Source of the DNA: Rothia kristinae NBRC 15354
Lineage (GTDB): Bacteria > Actinomycetota > Actinomycetes > Actinomycetales > Micrococcaceae
NCBI RefSeq assembly: GCF_001570865.1
Contig: NZ_BCSM01000004.1
Coordinates: 62,001 to 126,000 of the forward strand
Direction: 5' to 3'
DNA: 64,000 nt
The position numbers were made by a program, and so were the translations under genes. Every line of letters begins with the position of its first letter. The stretch's first letter is position 1. A model generated the notes under the pieces. That model had not been told where the DNA came from. It saw only the letters and a list, made by a program, of their open reading frames with translations, and did not search any database. Below, piece after piece: positions 28,618-36,745 of this stretch.

Positions 28618-29043
28618 ATGGCCTTCGGCAACGCGGACCAGCCCCTGTTCGTGATCTCGGTGGCCGCCGAGCTGGCCGAGATGCACCCCCAGACCCTGCG
28701 CCAGTACGACCGGCTGGGTCTGGTCACCCCCTCCCGGCTGCCCGGGAAGGCCCGGCGGTATTCGCAGCGGGATGTGGAGAAGCTACGCCAGATCCAGCAG
28801 CTGTCCTCCGAGGGGGTCTCGCTGGAGGGGATCCGGCGGATCATCCAGCTGGAGAACCAGGTCCAGGCCCTGCAGCACCGGGTCCGGGAGCTGACCGAGC
28901 AGCTGCAGGAGAGCCAGGATCGGATCCAGGAGTCCCGGCGGGTGTTCGCGGCCGGGCTGCGCGGCGACGTCGTGCGGCTGGGCCGCGGGCAGCGCCCCGA
29001 GCGCTTCTCGACGAGCCGGGCGCTGACCCTGTACCGGGGGTGA
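28618..29043 (+). CDS. hspR: heat-shock repressor HspR (MerR family)
   Basis: 141 residues. The N-terminal MerR winged helix is visible: ISVAAELAEMHPQTLRQYDRLGLVTPSR, then RRYSQRDVEKLRQIQQL and EGVSLEGIRRII. A heptad coiled coil follows (about 80-110, QALQHRVRELTEQLQESQDRIQ) for dimerisation. It binds the HAIR palindromes before dnaK and clpB in this window and so autoregulates. The start is 3 bases after the dnaJ stop. Confidence 0.96.
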   Translation: MAFGNADQPLFVISVAAELAEMHPQTLRQYDRLGLVTPSRLPGKARRYSQRDVEKLRQIQQLSSEGVSLEGIRRIIQLENQVQALQHRVRELTEQLQESQDRIQESRRVFAAGLRGDVVRLGRGQRPERFSTSRALTLYRG

Positions 29044-29184
29044 GGCTGTTGCTGGGAGACTCTGTGCTGGGGTGAGCGAGCCGGGTCCGCGGGCGGGGGT
29101 CGGCGGGTTTTCCGGGCGGAAACACGGGTGTGGCATGATGATCCGCATCACTTCTCAACCGCACCGATCCGTGGGGGCCACCGC

Positions 29185-30648
29185 ATGCTCGAGACCCTGG
29201 ACTCCGTCCTCTCCGCCATCGACAAGGTCCTCTGGGGCCCGTTCATCCTCATCCCGCTGCTGCTGGGCACGGGCCTGTACCTGACCATCCGCCTCGGCGG
29301 GATCCAGCTGACCAAGCTCTTCCAGGCCCTGCGCCTGGCCTTCTTCACCCGCAAGGACGAGGGCGCCCAGGGCGGGGACATCTCCCAGTTCCAGGCGCTG
29401 ACCACCGCGATGGCCGCGACCGTGGGAACCGGCAACATCGTCGGGGTGGCCACCGCGATCGGCACCGGCGGTCCCGGGTCCCTGTTCTGGATGTGGATCA
29501 CCGCGATCTTCGGCATGGCCTCCAAGTACTCGGAGGCCTTCCTGGCGGTGCGCTTCCGCACCACGGACGCCAAGGGCGAGATCTCCGGCGGCCCGCAGTA
29601 CTACCTGCAGCGCGGCATCCGCGGCGGCTTCGGGAAGTTCCTGGCCCTGTTCTTCTGCGTGGCCGCGATCATCGCCTCCTTCGGCATCGGGAACACCACC
29701 CAGGGCAACTCCATCTCCGTGAACATGGTGGACTCCTTCCACGTGCCGGAGTGGATCACCGGGCTGGTGCTGGCCGTGCTGACCCTGCTGGTGCTGGTCG
29801 GCGGCATCAAGTCCATCGGGCGGGTCACCTCCAACCTGGTGCCGATCATGATCGTCTTCTACGTCGTCGGGGCGATCTACATCCTGTGCGTGAACGTCGG
29901 GGGGATCCCGGAGGCCTTCGCGACGATCTTCGAGTCCGCGTTCACCGGGCACGCCGCCGTCGGCGGGTTCCTGGGCTCCACCATCATCCTGGCGGTGCAG
30001 ATGGGTGTGGCCCGCGGCATCTTCTCCAACGAGTCCGGGATGGGCTCGGCGGCCATCGCCGCGGCGGCCGCGCAGACCACCCACCCGGTGCGTCAGGGCC
30101 TGGTGTCCATGACCCAGACCTTCATCGACACGATCATCGTGGTCACCTGCACCGGGCTGGTCATCATCACCACCGGGCAGTGGACCGCCGGGGCCGACGC
30201 CGCCGGCACCATGACCTCCCGCGCCTTCTCCACCGGGCTGCCGGGCAGCTGGGGCGGGTGGATCGTGACGATCGGCCTGGTGCTGTTCGCCTACTCCACG
30301 ATCCTCGGCTGGGCCTACTACGGCGAGCGGTGCATCGAGCGGCTGTTCGGGCGGCGCGGGGTGCCGGCCTACCGGGTGCTCTTCTCCGTGATCGTCTACG
30401 TCGGCTGCACCGTCCCGCTGTCGCTGGTGTGGACCTTCGCGGACATCGCCAACGGCCTGATGGCCATCCCCAACCTGATCGGCCTGCTGATCCTCTCCGG
30501 TCTGATCGCCCGGGAGACCCGTCACTACCTGCGCAACGACCCCTCCGTCACGGCGGACAAGGATGAGGTGGACGAGTTCATGAAGGGCCACCCCGGGGCG
30601 ATCGACACCTACGAGACCCAGTCCATCCCCCAGGTGGACCGCCGCTGA
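29185..30648 (+). CDS. alanine/glycine:cation symporter (AGCS), copy 1
   Basis: 487 residues, about 11 helices. AGCS signatures: GTGNIVGVATAIGTGGPGSLFWMW near residue 78, SNESGMGSAAIAAAAAQT and the SMTQTFIDT segment. Imports alanine or glycine with Na+ or H+. The start is ATG 29185 (MLETLDSV), which aligns with the family N terminus; an upstream in-frame ATG at 29128 would add an atypical His-rich leader. A minus-10-like CATGAT occurs at 29134-29139. A paralogue lies at 32.2-33.7 kb in opposite orientation. Confidence 0.93.
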   Translation: MLETLDSVLSAIDKVLWGPFILIPLLLGTGLYLTIRLGGIQLTKLFQALRLAFFTRKDEGAQGGDISQFQALTTAMAATVGTGNIVGVATAIGTGGPGSLFWMWITAIFGMASKYSEAFLAVRFRTTDAKGEISGGPQYYLQRGIRGGFGKFLALFFCVAAIIASFGIGNTTQGNSISVNMVDSFHVPEWITGLVLAVLTLLVLVGGIKSIGRVTSNLVPIMIVFYVVGAIYILCVNVGGIPEAFATIFESAFTGHAAVGGFLGSTIILAVQMGVARGIFSNESGMGSAAIAAAAAQTTHPVRQGLVSMTQTFIDTIIVVTCTGLVIITTGQWTAGADAAGTMTSRAFSTGLPGSWGGWIVTIGLVLFAYSTILGWAYYGERCIERLFGRRGVPAYRVLFSVIVYVGCTVPLSLVWTFADIANGLMAIPNLIGLLILSGLIARETRHYLRNDPSVTADKDEVDEFMKGHPGAIDTYETQSIPQVDRR

Positions 30649-30672
30649 AGCTAGGTGGGGGGTGTCCGGCGT

Positions 30673-30730
30673 CGACCCGGCGCTCTCGTTCCCGAAAACG
30701 CGGAAAGTGGGAACGGATGCGCCGTCTCGC
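30673..30730. repeat. CGTTCCC palindromic element, copy 3 (simple form)
   Basis: One forward copy (CGACCCGGCGCTCTCGTTCCC, ending 30693), a 15-nt centre GAAAACGCGGAAAGT (30694-30708) and one inverted copy GGGAACGGATGCGCCGTCTCGC (30709-30730 region). It starts 24 bases after the AGCS stop and lies upstream of a same-strand gene. Confidence 0.85.
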
Positions 30731-30791
30731 GGGAGGGGATGCCTCGGGGGGACGGGGCACCGGTGTGCGGATGAAGAGAAGGAGAGCAGAC

Positions 30792-31208
30792 GTGAGCAGC
30801 GATGCGAGCGACCGTGAATCTGAGCAGAACGGTCAGTTCGGGGCCGAGAAGGAGACGACGCCCGTCGTCGAGATGGTGAGGTTCCGCGTGATCGCGGGCC
30901 AGGAGGCGGCGGCGCGGGAATGGGTGGCGTACCTGCGGGACCATCCCACACAGTTCCGGGAGACGATGATCCCGGAGCGGATGCAGGTGGAGACCATTCT
31001 CAGCGATGAGCAGGAGGGCCGGCTCCATCTCACCTGGTTCTCTGTGCAGCTGCCTGGGGGAGCGCCGGTGCAGGACTCCGAACACGAGCTGGACCGGATC
31101 CACCTGGACTACTGGCGTCGGTGCATCGACCCTGACTGGGGGCCGCAGCGGCTCACCCCGGAAATCTTCATGACCTCCGAGCCTGTCCAGAGGGCCTTCG
31201 AGCAGTAG
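30792..31208 (+). CDS. DUF6176 family protein
   Basis: 138 residues. Matches the DUF6176 pattern: a ferredoxin-like start VEMVRFRVIAGQEAAAREWVAYL, MQVETILSDEQEGRLHLTWFSVQ, the diagnostic VQDSEHELDRIHLDYWRRCIDP, and LTPEIFM. Function unknown, cytosolic, no catalytic motif known. GTG 30792 is chosen because GAAGGAG lies 8 bases upstream; other in-frame starts further upstream lack a ribosome site. It is flanked on both sides by CGTTCCC palindromic elements. Confidence 0.85.
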   Translation: MSSDASDRESEQNGQFGAEKETTPVVEMVRFRVIAGQEAAAREWVAYLRDHPTQFRETMIPERMQVETILSDEQEGRLHLTWFSVQLPGGAPVQDSEHELDRIHLDYWRRCIDPDWGPQRLTPEIFMTSEPVQRAFEQ

Positions 31209-31236
31209 TCGAGAACTGCCCGGCTGCGTCATCATC

Positions 31237-31326
31237 GACTCGGCGCTCCCGTTCCCGCCCCTCCGCCGAGACGGCGCACCCGTTCCCGGAAACGCGGAAA
31301 GTGGGTACGAATGCGCCGGGTCGCGG
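31237..31326. repeat. CGTTCCC palindromic element, copy 4
   Basis: Forward copies end at 31256 and 31287 (31 nt apart). A 15-nt centre GGAAACGCGGAAAGT (31288-31302) is followed by one inverted copy starting GGGTACGAATGCGCC. The centre is almost the same as in copy 3. It lies between the convergent DUF6176 and trmB genes. Confidence 0.85.
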
Positions 31327-31371
31327 GTGCTCCGAAATCCCAGCTCCGAACCCTGGCCGCCCCGCCCGGGG

Positions 31372-32127
31372 TCAGGCCCGGCGGTAGGTGAGGTCCCAGG
31401 GGTGGCGTCCTGCCTCCCCGGCCTTGCGCTCGAAGCTGGTGAGGATCCGGCCCTCCCAGCGCGGGGCCCAACCGCCGGTCGGGTCCTCCTCGGTGGCGCC
31501 GCGCCCCGGGTTCTCGTTGCTGAAGTCCTCGGAGGCCTCCAGCACCTCGCGCATCACCAGGGCGTACTCCTCCCAATCCGTGGCCAGGCGCCACAGTCCG
31601 CCGGGCCGGATCACCCGGGCGGCCAGCCGCGCGAAGTCCGGGGAGACCAGGCGGCGCTTGTGGTGGCGGGTCTTGTGCCACGGGTCCGGGAAGAACACCC
31701 ACAGCTCCTCCACGCTGGCCGGCTCCAGCAGGTTCTCCAGCACCTCCGGGGCGTTGGCCTGCACCACCCGCACGTTCTGCACACCGGCCTGACCCATCTT
31801 CATCAGCAGGTCCGCGATGCCGGGGGTGTAGACCTCCACCGCCAGGTAGTCGTTCTCCGGGTGCTCGGAGGCCGCATGCACGATGGCCTCACCGAGCCCG
31901 GAGCCCACCTCCACCACCAGCGGCGCCCCCTCCCGGCCGAAGACCTCGGCCTGGTCGAAGCGGGCCTCGGGGGCCACCGAGGTGTCGGTGACCAGCCGGG
32001 GGACGTCCAGCACGTGGGTGGAGGAGAACTCGTCCCAGGCCTTCTGGCGCCGTGCGGTCAGCCGATCCCCCCGGCGCACGAAGGAGTACGGCTGACGGTG
32101 GAACTGCTGGGGGACGTCCTCGGACAT
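31372..32127 (-). CDS. trmB: tRNA (guanine-N7)-methyltransferase
   Basis: 251 residues. Makes m7G46 in tRNA. SAM motif VEVGSGLGEAIVHAAS, then YLAVEVYTPGIADLL, and the TrmB signatures ELWVFFPDPWHKTRHHKRRLV and LATDWEEYA. ATG 32127 (MSEDVPQQFHRQPYSFVRRG) is chosen because GAAGGGAAG precedes it; a frame from 32166 would begin at the likely transcription start. Convergent with the DUF6176 gene. Confidence 0.95.
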   Translation of the reverse strand: MSEDVPQQFHRQPYSFVRRGDRLTARRQKAWDEFSSTHVLDVPRLVTDTSVAPEARFDQAEVFGREGAPLVVEVGSGLGEAIVHAASEHPENDYLAVEVYTPGIADLLMKMGQAGVQNVRVVQANAPEVLENLLEPASVEELWVFFPDPWHKTRHHKRRLVSPDFARLAARVIRPGGLWRLATDWEEYALVMREVLEASEDFSNENPGRGATEEDPTGGWAPRWEGRILTSFERKAGEAGRHPWDLTYRRA

Positions 32128-32164
32128 GGGCTCTTCCCTTCGGGTGGTGGCGGTCCAACCCGTC

Positions 32165-32170
32165 ATCGTA
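32165..32170 (-). promoter_or_regulatory. candidate -10 box of trmB
   Basis: Minus-strand TACGAT gives a transcription start near 32158 and a leader of about 30 bases with a Shine-Dalgarno before ATG 32127. Confidence 0.45.
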
Positions 32171-32179
32171 CCCGGTGCC

Positions 32180-33736
32180 TCAGGCGGAGGGCCGCCCGGC
32201 GGCGTCGCGCACGGCGGCGGCTCGGCGCACCTCCTCCTCGCGCAGCACCCGCATCCGGGTGGTGTCCGGGTGCTCCAGCACCGGGTGCGGCCGGGTGAGG
32301 TCCACCTGGTGGTCGATCTGGGCGTCCAGGCTGCCCGGGTGCTCGCCCATGAACGCGTCGATCTCCTCGGCGGTGGCCGTGAAGTGCGGATCGTGGCGCA
32401 GGTACCGCCGGGTCTCGCGCACCACCAGCCCGGAGAGGATCAGCAGCCCGATGAGGTTGGGGATGGCCATGATCCCGTTGATCACGTCGGAGAAGGTCCA
32501 CACCATCGTCAGCGGGGCGACGGCGCCCAAGCCGCAGGCCACCGCGAACACGATCCGGTAGATCAGGATGCCCCGGTGCCCGCCGCCCAGGCGCTCGATG
32601 CAGCGCTCGCCGTAGTACGCCCAGCCCAGCACCGTGGAGTAGCCGAGCAGGATCAGGCAGATGGTGACGATGATCCCGCCCCAGCTGCCGGGCAGCCCCG
32701 TGGCGAAGGCGGTGGAGGTCATGGTGGCCGGTTCGCCGTTCTCCCACACGCCGGTGGTGATGACCAGCAGCCCGGTGATGGAGATGACCACGAGGGTGTC
32801 GATGAAGGTCTGGGTCATGGACACCAGGCCCTGGCGCACGGGGTGGGCGGTCTGGGCGATGGAGGAGGGGATGGAGGCGGTGCCCATCCCGGATTCGTTG
32901 GAGAACAGGGAGCGGGCCACGCCGATCTGCATGGTCATCAGCAGGGAGCCCGCGGCCCCGCCGGCCGCCCCGGAGGGGGTGAAGGCGTTGCCGAAGATCA
33001 GCGCCAGCGCGTGCGGGATGCCGGCCCAGTTCACGGCGAGGATGTACAGTCCGCCGCCCACGTACAGCGCGATCATCAGCGGCACGCAGAACACGGTGAC
33101 CTTGGAGATGGACTTGATGCCGCCCACCAGCGCCCCCAGGGTCAGCACCCCGATGACGACGGCGGTGATCGTCGGGGCCACGTGGAAGGTGGACTCCATG
33201 TTGGAGGCGATGGCGTTGGACTGGGTGGTGTTGCCGACGCCGAAGGTCGCGACGACGGCGCAGGCGGCGAAGGCCACGGAGAGGAACCAGCCGAAGCGGT
33301 TGGGGATGCCGCGCACCAGGTACACCTGGGGCCCGCCGGTCAGCTCCCCGTTCTTGTCCCGGGTGCGGAAGCGCACCCCGAGGAAGCACTCGGCGTACTT
33401 GGAGGCCATGCCGATCAGTGCGGTGATCCACATCCAGAACAGGGCCCCGGGCCCGCCGAGGTGGATGGACAGGGCCACGCCCACGATGTTGCCGGTGCCC
33501 ACGGTGGCTCCGAGGGCGGTGGCCATCGCCTGGTAGGAGGAGATCTCGCCCTTCTGGCCCGGCTGTCGGGAGCGGCGCCCGAAGGCCAGGGACATGGCCT
33601 TGCCGAACAGGCGGAACTGCAGCCCGCCCAGGCGCACGGTGAGGAACAGGCCGGTGAGCAGCAGCAGCGGCAGGATCAGCCACGGTCCCCACACGATCGC
33701 GTCGGCCCGGTCCAGGATGGTCTGCAGGGTGTCCAT
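32180..33736 (-). CDS. alanine/glycine:cation symporter (AGCS), copy 2
   Basis: 518 residues, about 11 helices, clear paralogue of the gene at 29.2 kb. Shared signatures: GTGNIVGVALSIHLGGPGALFWMW, FSNESGMGTASIPSSIAQT and SMTQTFIDT. The C-terminal ~60 residues add a charged tail (DLTRPHPVLEHPDTTRMRV...). GAGGAG lies 3-5 bases before ATG 33736. Substrate within Ala/Gly or glutamine is not resolvable. Confidence 0.93.
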   Translation of the reverse strand: MDTLQTILDRADAIVWGPWLILPLLLLTGLFLTVRLGGLQFRLFGKAMSLAFGRRSRQPGQKGEISSYQAMATALGATVGTGNIVGVALSIHLGGPGALFWMWITALIGMASKYAECFLGVRFRTRDKNGELTGGPQVYLVRGIPNRFGWFLSVAFAACAVVATFGVGNTTQSNAIASNMESTFHVAPTITAVVIGVLTLGALVGGIKSISKVTVFCVPLMIALYVGGGLYILAVNWAGIPHALALIFGNAFTPSGAAGGAAGSLLMTMQIGVARSLFSNESGMGTASIPSSIAQTAHPVRQGLVSMTQTFIDTLVVISITGLLVITTGVWENGEPATMTSTAFATGLPGSWGGIIVTICLILLGYSTVLGWAYYGERCIERLGGGHRGILIYRIVFAVACGLGAVAPLTMVWTFSDVINGIMAIPNLIGLLILSGLVVRETRRYLRHDPHFTATAEEIDAFMGEHPGSLDAQIDHQVDLTRPHPVLEHPDTTRMRVLREEEVRRAAAVRDAAGRPSA

Positions 33737-33784
33737 GTCTCCTCGTTCCCGCGCTCGCGCGTCAGGCGGTCACCGGAAGACGCG

Positions 33785-33818
33785 GACGCCCGCTCACCGG
33801 GGCTGGTGGGCGGGCGTC
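33785..33818 (-). terminator. hairpin after the DoxX-like gene
   Basis: 14-bp arms (33785-33798 and 33805-33818, GACGCCCGC... and its complement with one wobble) around GGGGCT, 33 bases after the minus-strand stop at 33851. Confidence 0.6.
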
Positions 33819-33850
33819 GTCGTCATGCGGGAAAGCCGAAGCGCGGTGCG

Positions 33851-34312
33851 CTACTTCTTGCTGCTCTTCGCAGCCTTCTTGGCGGCCTTCTTCGCCTTCT
33901 TCTTGTCGCTCTTGGACTGCAGGATCAGGGCCGCGGCGATGGCGGCGAGCCAGGAGTCCTTGGCGACGGCGGTGCCGGCCTGGGAGGGGCGGATGCCGTC
34001 CTCCTCGGTCATCTCGTCGGTGTTGAAGTACATCGCGAGCAGTCCGGCGGAGAAGGCGCCGAGGGCCAGCCCGGCCAGGCGGCGCGGGACGATGGGGGTC
34101 AGCAGGGCGGCGCCGACGGCGATCTCGGAGCCGGCCAGGACCTTGCCGAAGGTCTGGGGGCTCAGGCTGCCGAGGGCGGGGACGCCGTTGACGGCCATGC
34201 CCTGGAGGGTCTTGGCGGTGTCCTCGTCGAGGTTGAGCTTGCCGAGGCCGGAGTTGAGGATGAAGGCGCCGGGCACGGCGCGCAGGGCGGCGTTGGCGAG
34301 GTGGAAGGCCAT
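33851..34312 (-). CDS. DoxX-like membrane protein with lysine-rich tail
   Basis: 153 residues. Four hydrophobic segments (about 6-20, 50-75, 78-95, 117-130) and the GAFILNSGLGKL start suggest a small DoxX-type membrane protein of actinobacteria. The last 20 residues are Lys/Ala-rich (DKKKAKKAAKKAAKSSKK), like histone-type tails, and could contact nucleic acid or phospholipid. ATG 34312 is chosen with AAAGGA upstream; the longer frame from 34390 lacks a ribosome site. Function unknown. Confidence 0.65.
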   Translation of the reverse strand: MAFHLANAALRAVPGAFILNSGLGKLNLDEDTAKTLQGMAVNGVPALGSLSPQTFGKVLAGSEIAVGAALLTPIVPRRLAGLALGAFSAGLLAMYFNTDEMTEEDGIRPSQAGTAVAKDSWLAAIAAALILQSKSDKKKAKKAAKKAAKSSKK

Positions 34313-34445
34313 AGGTGATCCTTTCGTGGAGATCCGGTGGTGTTCGGTCGGGTCGGAGCGGGCTCCGGGGGACCGATCGTCCTGCTCCACCCTAACCCTC
34401 GGGGGGCGTCGGGCAGGTGTCGGTCGTGTTACCGGGAGACGCGAA

Positions 34446-34498
34446 GGCCCCGGATTCTCGCCACCAGCGAAATGCCGGTGCGGCGGGAAGCCGGGGCC
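34446..34498 (-). terminator. hairpin after dps
   Basis: GGCCCCGG (34446-34453) pairs with CCGGGGCC (34491-34498), extended by TT/AA after one mismatch. The loop holds a smaller CACC/GGTG hairpin. It lies 26 bases after the dps stop (minus strand). Confidence 0.55.
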
Positions 34499-34523
34499 GT
34501 CGTCGTGGAGCCGGGAGGCGGGG

Positions 34524-35030
34524 TCAGCTCAGCTGGCCGTCGGCGTCCTCCAGGTGGGCGCGCATGAACCACTGGAACTTCTCCAGCTCGGTGGTCTGCT
34601 GGATGAGGATGTCCTCGGTGATGGGATCCACGTCCCCGACCTTGGCGATCGCGGCGCGGTGGTCCTCGATCAGGCCGGTGTAGACCTCGTCCAGCGCGCG
34701 CAGGTGATCCATGGCCGAGGCGCGCCCCAGCTTGTAGTCCTCCCAGTCGCGGGTCTGGACCAGGTCCCCGGGCAGCCCGTTGGGGGCCACCCCGAGGGCG
34801 GACATGCGCTCGGCGAGCTCGTCGGCGTAGCCGCGCACCAGCTCGATCTGCGGGTCCAGCATCTCGTGCACGCCGATGAAGTTGCGCCCGACCACGTTCC
34901 AGTGGGCGTGCTTGAGGGTCAGCTGCAGGTCGTTCAGGGCGTGCAGGCGCGGCTGCAGGATCTCGGCGACCTGGTGACCGCCGTCCACGGACAGGCCGGG
35001 GACGGTGTACGGGGCGTTCTTCTCAGACAT
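34524..35030 (-). CDS. dps: Dps-type ferritin-like DNA-protection protein
   Basis: 168 residues, four-helix ferritin fold. Ferroxidase residues are visible in LTLKHAHWNVVGRNFIGVHEMLDPQIELVRGYADELAERM (His, His, Asp, Glu positions of Dps). Stores iron and protects DNA from peroxide as a dodecamer. AGGAA lies before the ATG. A long AT-richer palindrome stands in the promoter, unlike any other upstream region here, so expression is probably under a specific repressor or activator. Confidence 0.93.
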   Translation of the reverse strand: MSEKNAPYTVPGLSVDGGHQVAEILQPRLHALNDLQLTLKHAHWNVVGRNFIGVHEMLDPQIELVRGYADELAERMSALGVAPNGLPGDLVQTRDWEDYKLGRASAMDHLRALDEVYTGLIEDHRAAIAKVGDVDPITEDILIQQTTELEKFQWFMRAHLEDADGQLS

Positions 35031-35101
35031 GGCGTTCCTTCCTGTGTGCGCGGGCCCGGTGTGTGATGCGGTGTGTGTGATGCGATGGGCCCGCGGACGT
35101 T

Positions 35102-35142
35102 GTTATGAGTGACTCATAACTGCGTTGTTATGAGTCAATCAA
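35102..35142 (-). promoter_or_regulatory. dps promoter with palindromic operator
   Basis: A perfect palindrome GTTATGAGT-G-ACTCATAAC (35102-35120) is followed 25 bases on by a third half-site GTTATGAGT (35127-35135). On the minus strand a candidate promoter has -35 TTGATT (35142-35137) and -10 TTATGA (35119-35114) with a 17-base spacer. The palindrome covers the -10, and the third half-site lies in the spacer. It does not look like the IdeR/DtxR iron box. The ligand is unknown. Confidence 0.75.
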
Positions 35143-35188
35143 AATAGCGCGGGCGGGTCAAGGACCTGCGGAGGTGCCATCGATCGCC

Positions 35189-35881
35189 TCAGGCGAACAC
35201 CGAGCGCAGCGTCGCCAGGCTCAGCTGCTCGTGCTCCGCTCGGGCGTCCCCCGCGCCGTCGGGCACCGGCTGCATCCCCGGCACGACGACGACGCGCGCG
35301 CCCGCCGCGTGAGCCGCGGCCACCCCGGAGGGGGAGTCCTCCACGACGACGCAGCGGGTGATGTCCACGCCGAGCCGCTCGGCGGCCAGCAGGTACGGCT
35401 GCGGATCCGGCTTGGGTCGCTGCACATCCTCATCCCCGATCACCGTGCGGAACAGACCCTCCGGGGCGCGGGAGGCGGTGACCCGGGCGATCTCCGTGGT
35501 GGCGTTGGTGACGATGGCCGCCGGGATCCCGGCGTCGGCGACCTCGCGCAGCAGCGGCTCGATCCCCGGCAGGAAGCCGATGCCCTCCTGCGCCACCACC
35601 TGCTGGCCGGTGGCGGCCAGGCGGCGCACGATCTCCTCGGGGGAGAGCCGCACCCCCAGCTCTCGCAGCCGATTCACCGTCATGGACATCGGCTGGCCCA
35701 AGCAGGCCAGGGTGTCCTGCTCGGTCCACACGGCGTCGAACTCCGCGGCCACCTCCTCCTTGGTGCGGGCCCAGACGGGCTCGGTGTCCACGAGGGTGCC
35801 ATCGTGGTCGAACAGGACGGCCTCGGGCAGGGCGGTGCTGGGAGCGGGGGAGTCGGAGACGGAGCGGCGCTGATCGGTCAT
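35189..35881 (-). CDS. HAD-superfamily phosphatase, phosphoglucomutase-like subfamily
   Basis: 230 residues. HAD motif I VLFDHDGTLVDTEP (nucleophile D, acid D of DHD), a helical cap (about 35-95), motif II IVTNAT, motif III Lys in RPKPDPQPYLLAAERLGV, and motif IV VVEDSPSGVAAA. This is the beta-phosphoglucomutase/small sugar-phosphatase subgroup; substrate unknown. A TACGCT box 6 bases before ATG 35881 suggests a leaderless transcript. Divergent from the membrane-protein gene at 35963. Confidence 0.9.
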   Translation of the reverse strand: MTDQRRSVSDSPAPSTALPEAVLFDHDGTLVDTEPVWARTKEEVAAEFDAVWTEQDTLACLGQPMSMTVNRLRELGVRLSPEEIVRRLAATGQQVVAQEGIGFLPGIEPLLREVADAGIPAAIVTNATTEIARVTASRAPEGLFRTVIGDEDVQRPKPDPQPYLLAAERLGVDITRCVVVEDSPSGVAAAHAAGARVVVVPGMQPVPDGAGDARAEHEQLSLATLRSVFA

Positions 35882-35887
35882 GGTCCC

Positions 35888-35893
35888 AGCGTA
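35888..35893 (-). promoter_or_regulatory. -10 box of leaderless HAD phosphatase gene
   Basis: Minus-strand TACGCT ends 6 bases before the ATG at 35881. Confidence 0.5.
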
Positions 35894-35948
35894 TCGGCCG
35901 GCGCCCGGATCGCGGGCCCGGCTCCCCGCGGTCGGGCGGGGCGCGTCC

Positions 35949-35954
35949 TAGACT
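35949..35954 (+). promoter_or_regulatory. -10 box of leaderless membrane-protein gene
   Basis: TAGACT lies 8 bases before the GTG at 35963; no Shine-Dalgarno is present. Confidence 0.5.
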
Positions 35955-35962
35955 GGCTTTCC

Positions 35963-36526
35963 GTGAGCAGCACCTCCCCGATGACCCCTCCCGTTCGCGC
36001 CGCCTCCCCTTCGGCCGCGGTGCGCCTGTGCACCGGCGCGGCCCTGCCGATGGCCGTGCTGACGGGGCTGTGGATCACGGCCGGACGCGCCCTGTTCGGG
36101 GCGGGCGGGCTGCTCGTCGGCGTCTTCGCGGTGACCGTCCTGCCGGTGTACCTGGCGGTGCTGGGCCTGGCCTGCTGGCGCCTGCTGCGCGATGCCCGAC
36201 GCCGCCCGGGCGGGGCCACGACCCCGGCGATCGCCGGCGCGCTGGTGTGCACCTGGGTCCTGGCGCTGATCTTCGGCTTCCTCGTCCCGGACCGGGTGGA
36301 GGGGCGGGTGGTCTCGGCGGCCTCGGCGGTGCTGGGCCCGGACGTCGTCGGGCTCTCCGCCGGCTTCGGCAACACCTTCGGCATCCTGACCTTCGTCGCG
36401 GCCTTCGCGACCCTGGGGCTGGCGATCGCCCAGGATCGGCGCGGGTGCCGCGCGGCCGACGGGCGCCCGGCCACGGAGGACGAGATCCTCGACGCCGCCG
36501 GGTACGACGGCGGCCGGCTGGACTGA
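35963..36526 (+). CDS. four-helix membrane protein of unknown function
   Basis: 187 residues with four hydrophobic segments (about 22-42, 46-72, 88-108, 133-155) and charged ends. I do not recognise the family. GTG 35963 is chosen from its position just after a TAGACT box; the frame is open much further upstream but that part is antisense to the HAD gene. The next gene is clpB, behind its own promoter. Confidence 0.65.
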   Translation: MSSTSPMTPPVRAASPSAAVRLCTGAALPMAVLTGLWITAGRALFGAGGLLVGVFAVTVLPVYLAVLGLACWRLLRDARRRPGGATTPAIAGALVCTWVLALIFGFLVPDRVEGRVVSAASAVLGPDVVGLSAGFGNTFGILTFVAAFATLGLAIAQDRRGCRAADGRPATEDEILDAAGYDGGRLD

Positions 36527-36635
36527 ACGGCCGGGCCGATCTGCGGGGCCGTTCCGTCGGCCCCGTCGGCTTCCGGGGGCCGCCCGATCCCCGCCATCGT
36601 GCGGAAGAACCTGTGGAAAACTCCTGCGGAACCCC

Positions 36636-36664
36636 TTGCCCCCTCAAGTTGAGCGGAGTAGACT
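36636..36664 (+). promoter_or_regulatory. clpB promoter
   Basis: -35 TTGCCC (36636-36641) and -10 TAGACT (36659-36664), spacer 17 bases. The -10 is identical to that of dnaK and is likewise embedded in a HAIR site. Confidence 0.8.
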
Positions 36665-36668
36665 CAAG
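36648..36668. promoter_or_regulatory. HAIR operator of clpB (HspR site)
   Basis: GTTGAGC-N7-ACTCAAG. The right half is perfect and the left half deviates at both ends. It overlaps the -10, as at dnaK, so clpB should belong to the same HspR regulon. Confidence 0.85.
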
Positions 36669-36745
36669 GTAGTTGATACAGACGTGGGCAGATCGGCGGG
36701 CGTAGCGGCCCGCCCCTCGCCCTGTAACCACCGTGAGGAGCCGCC

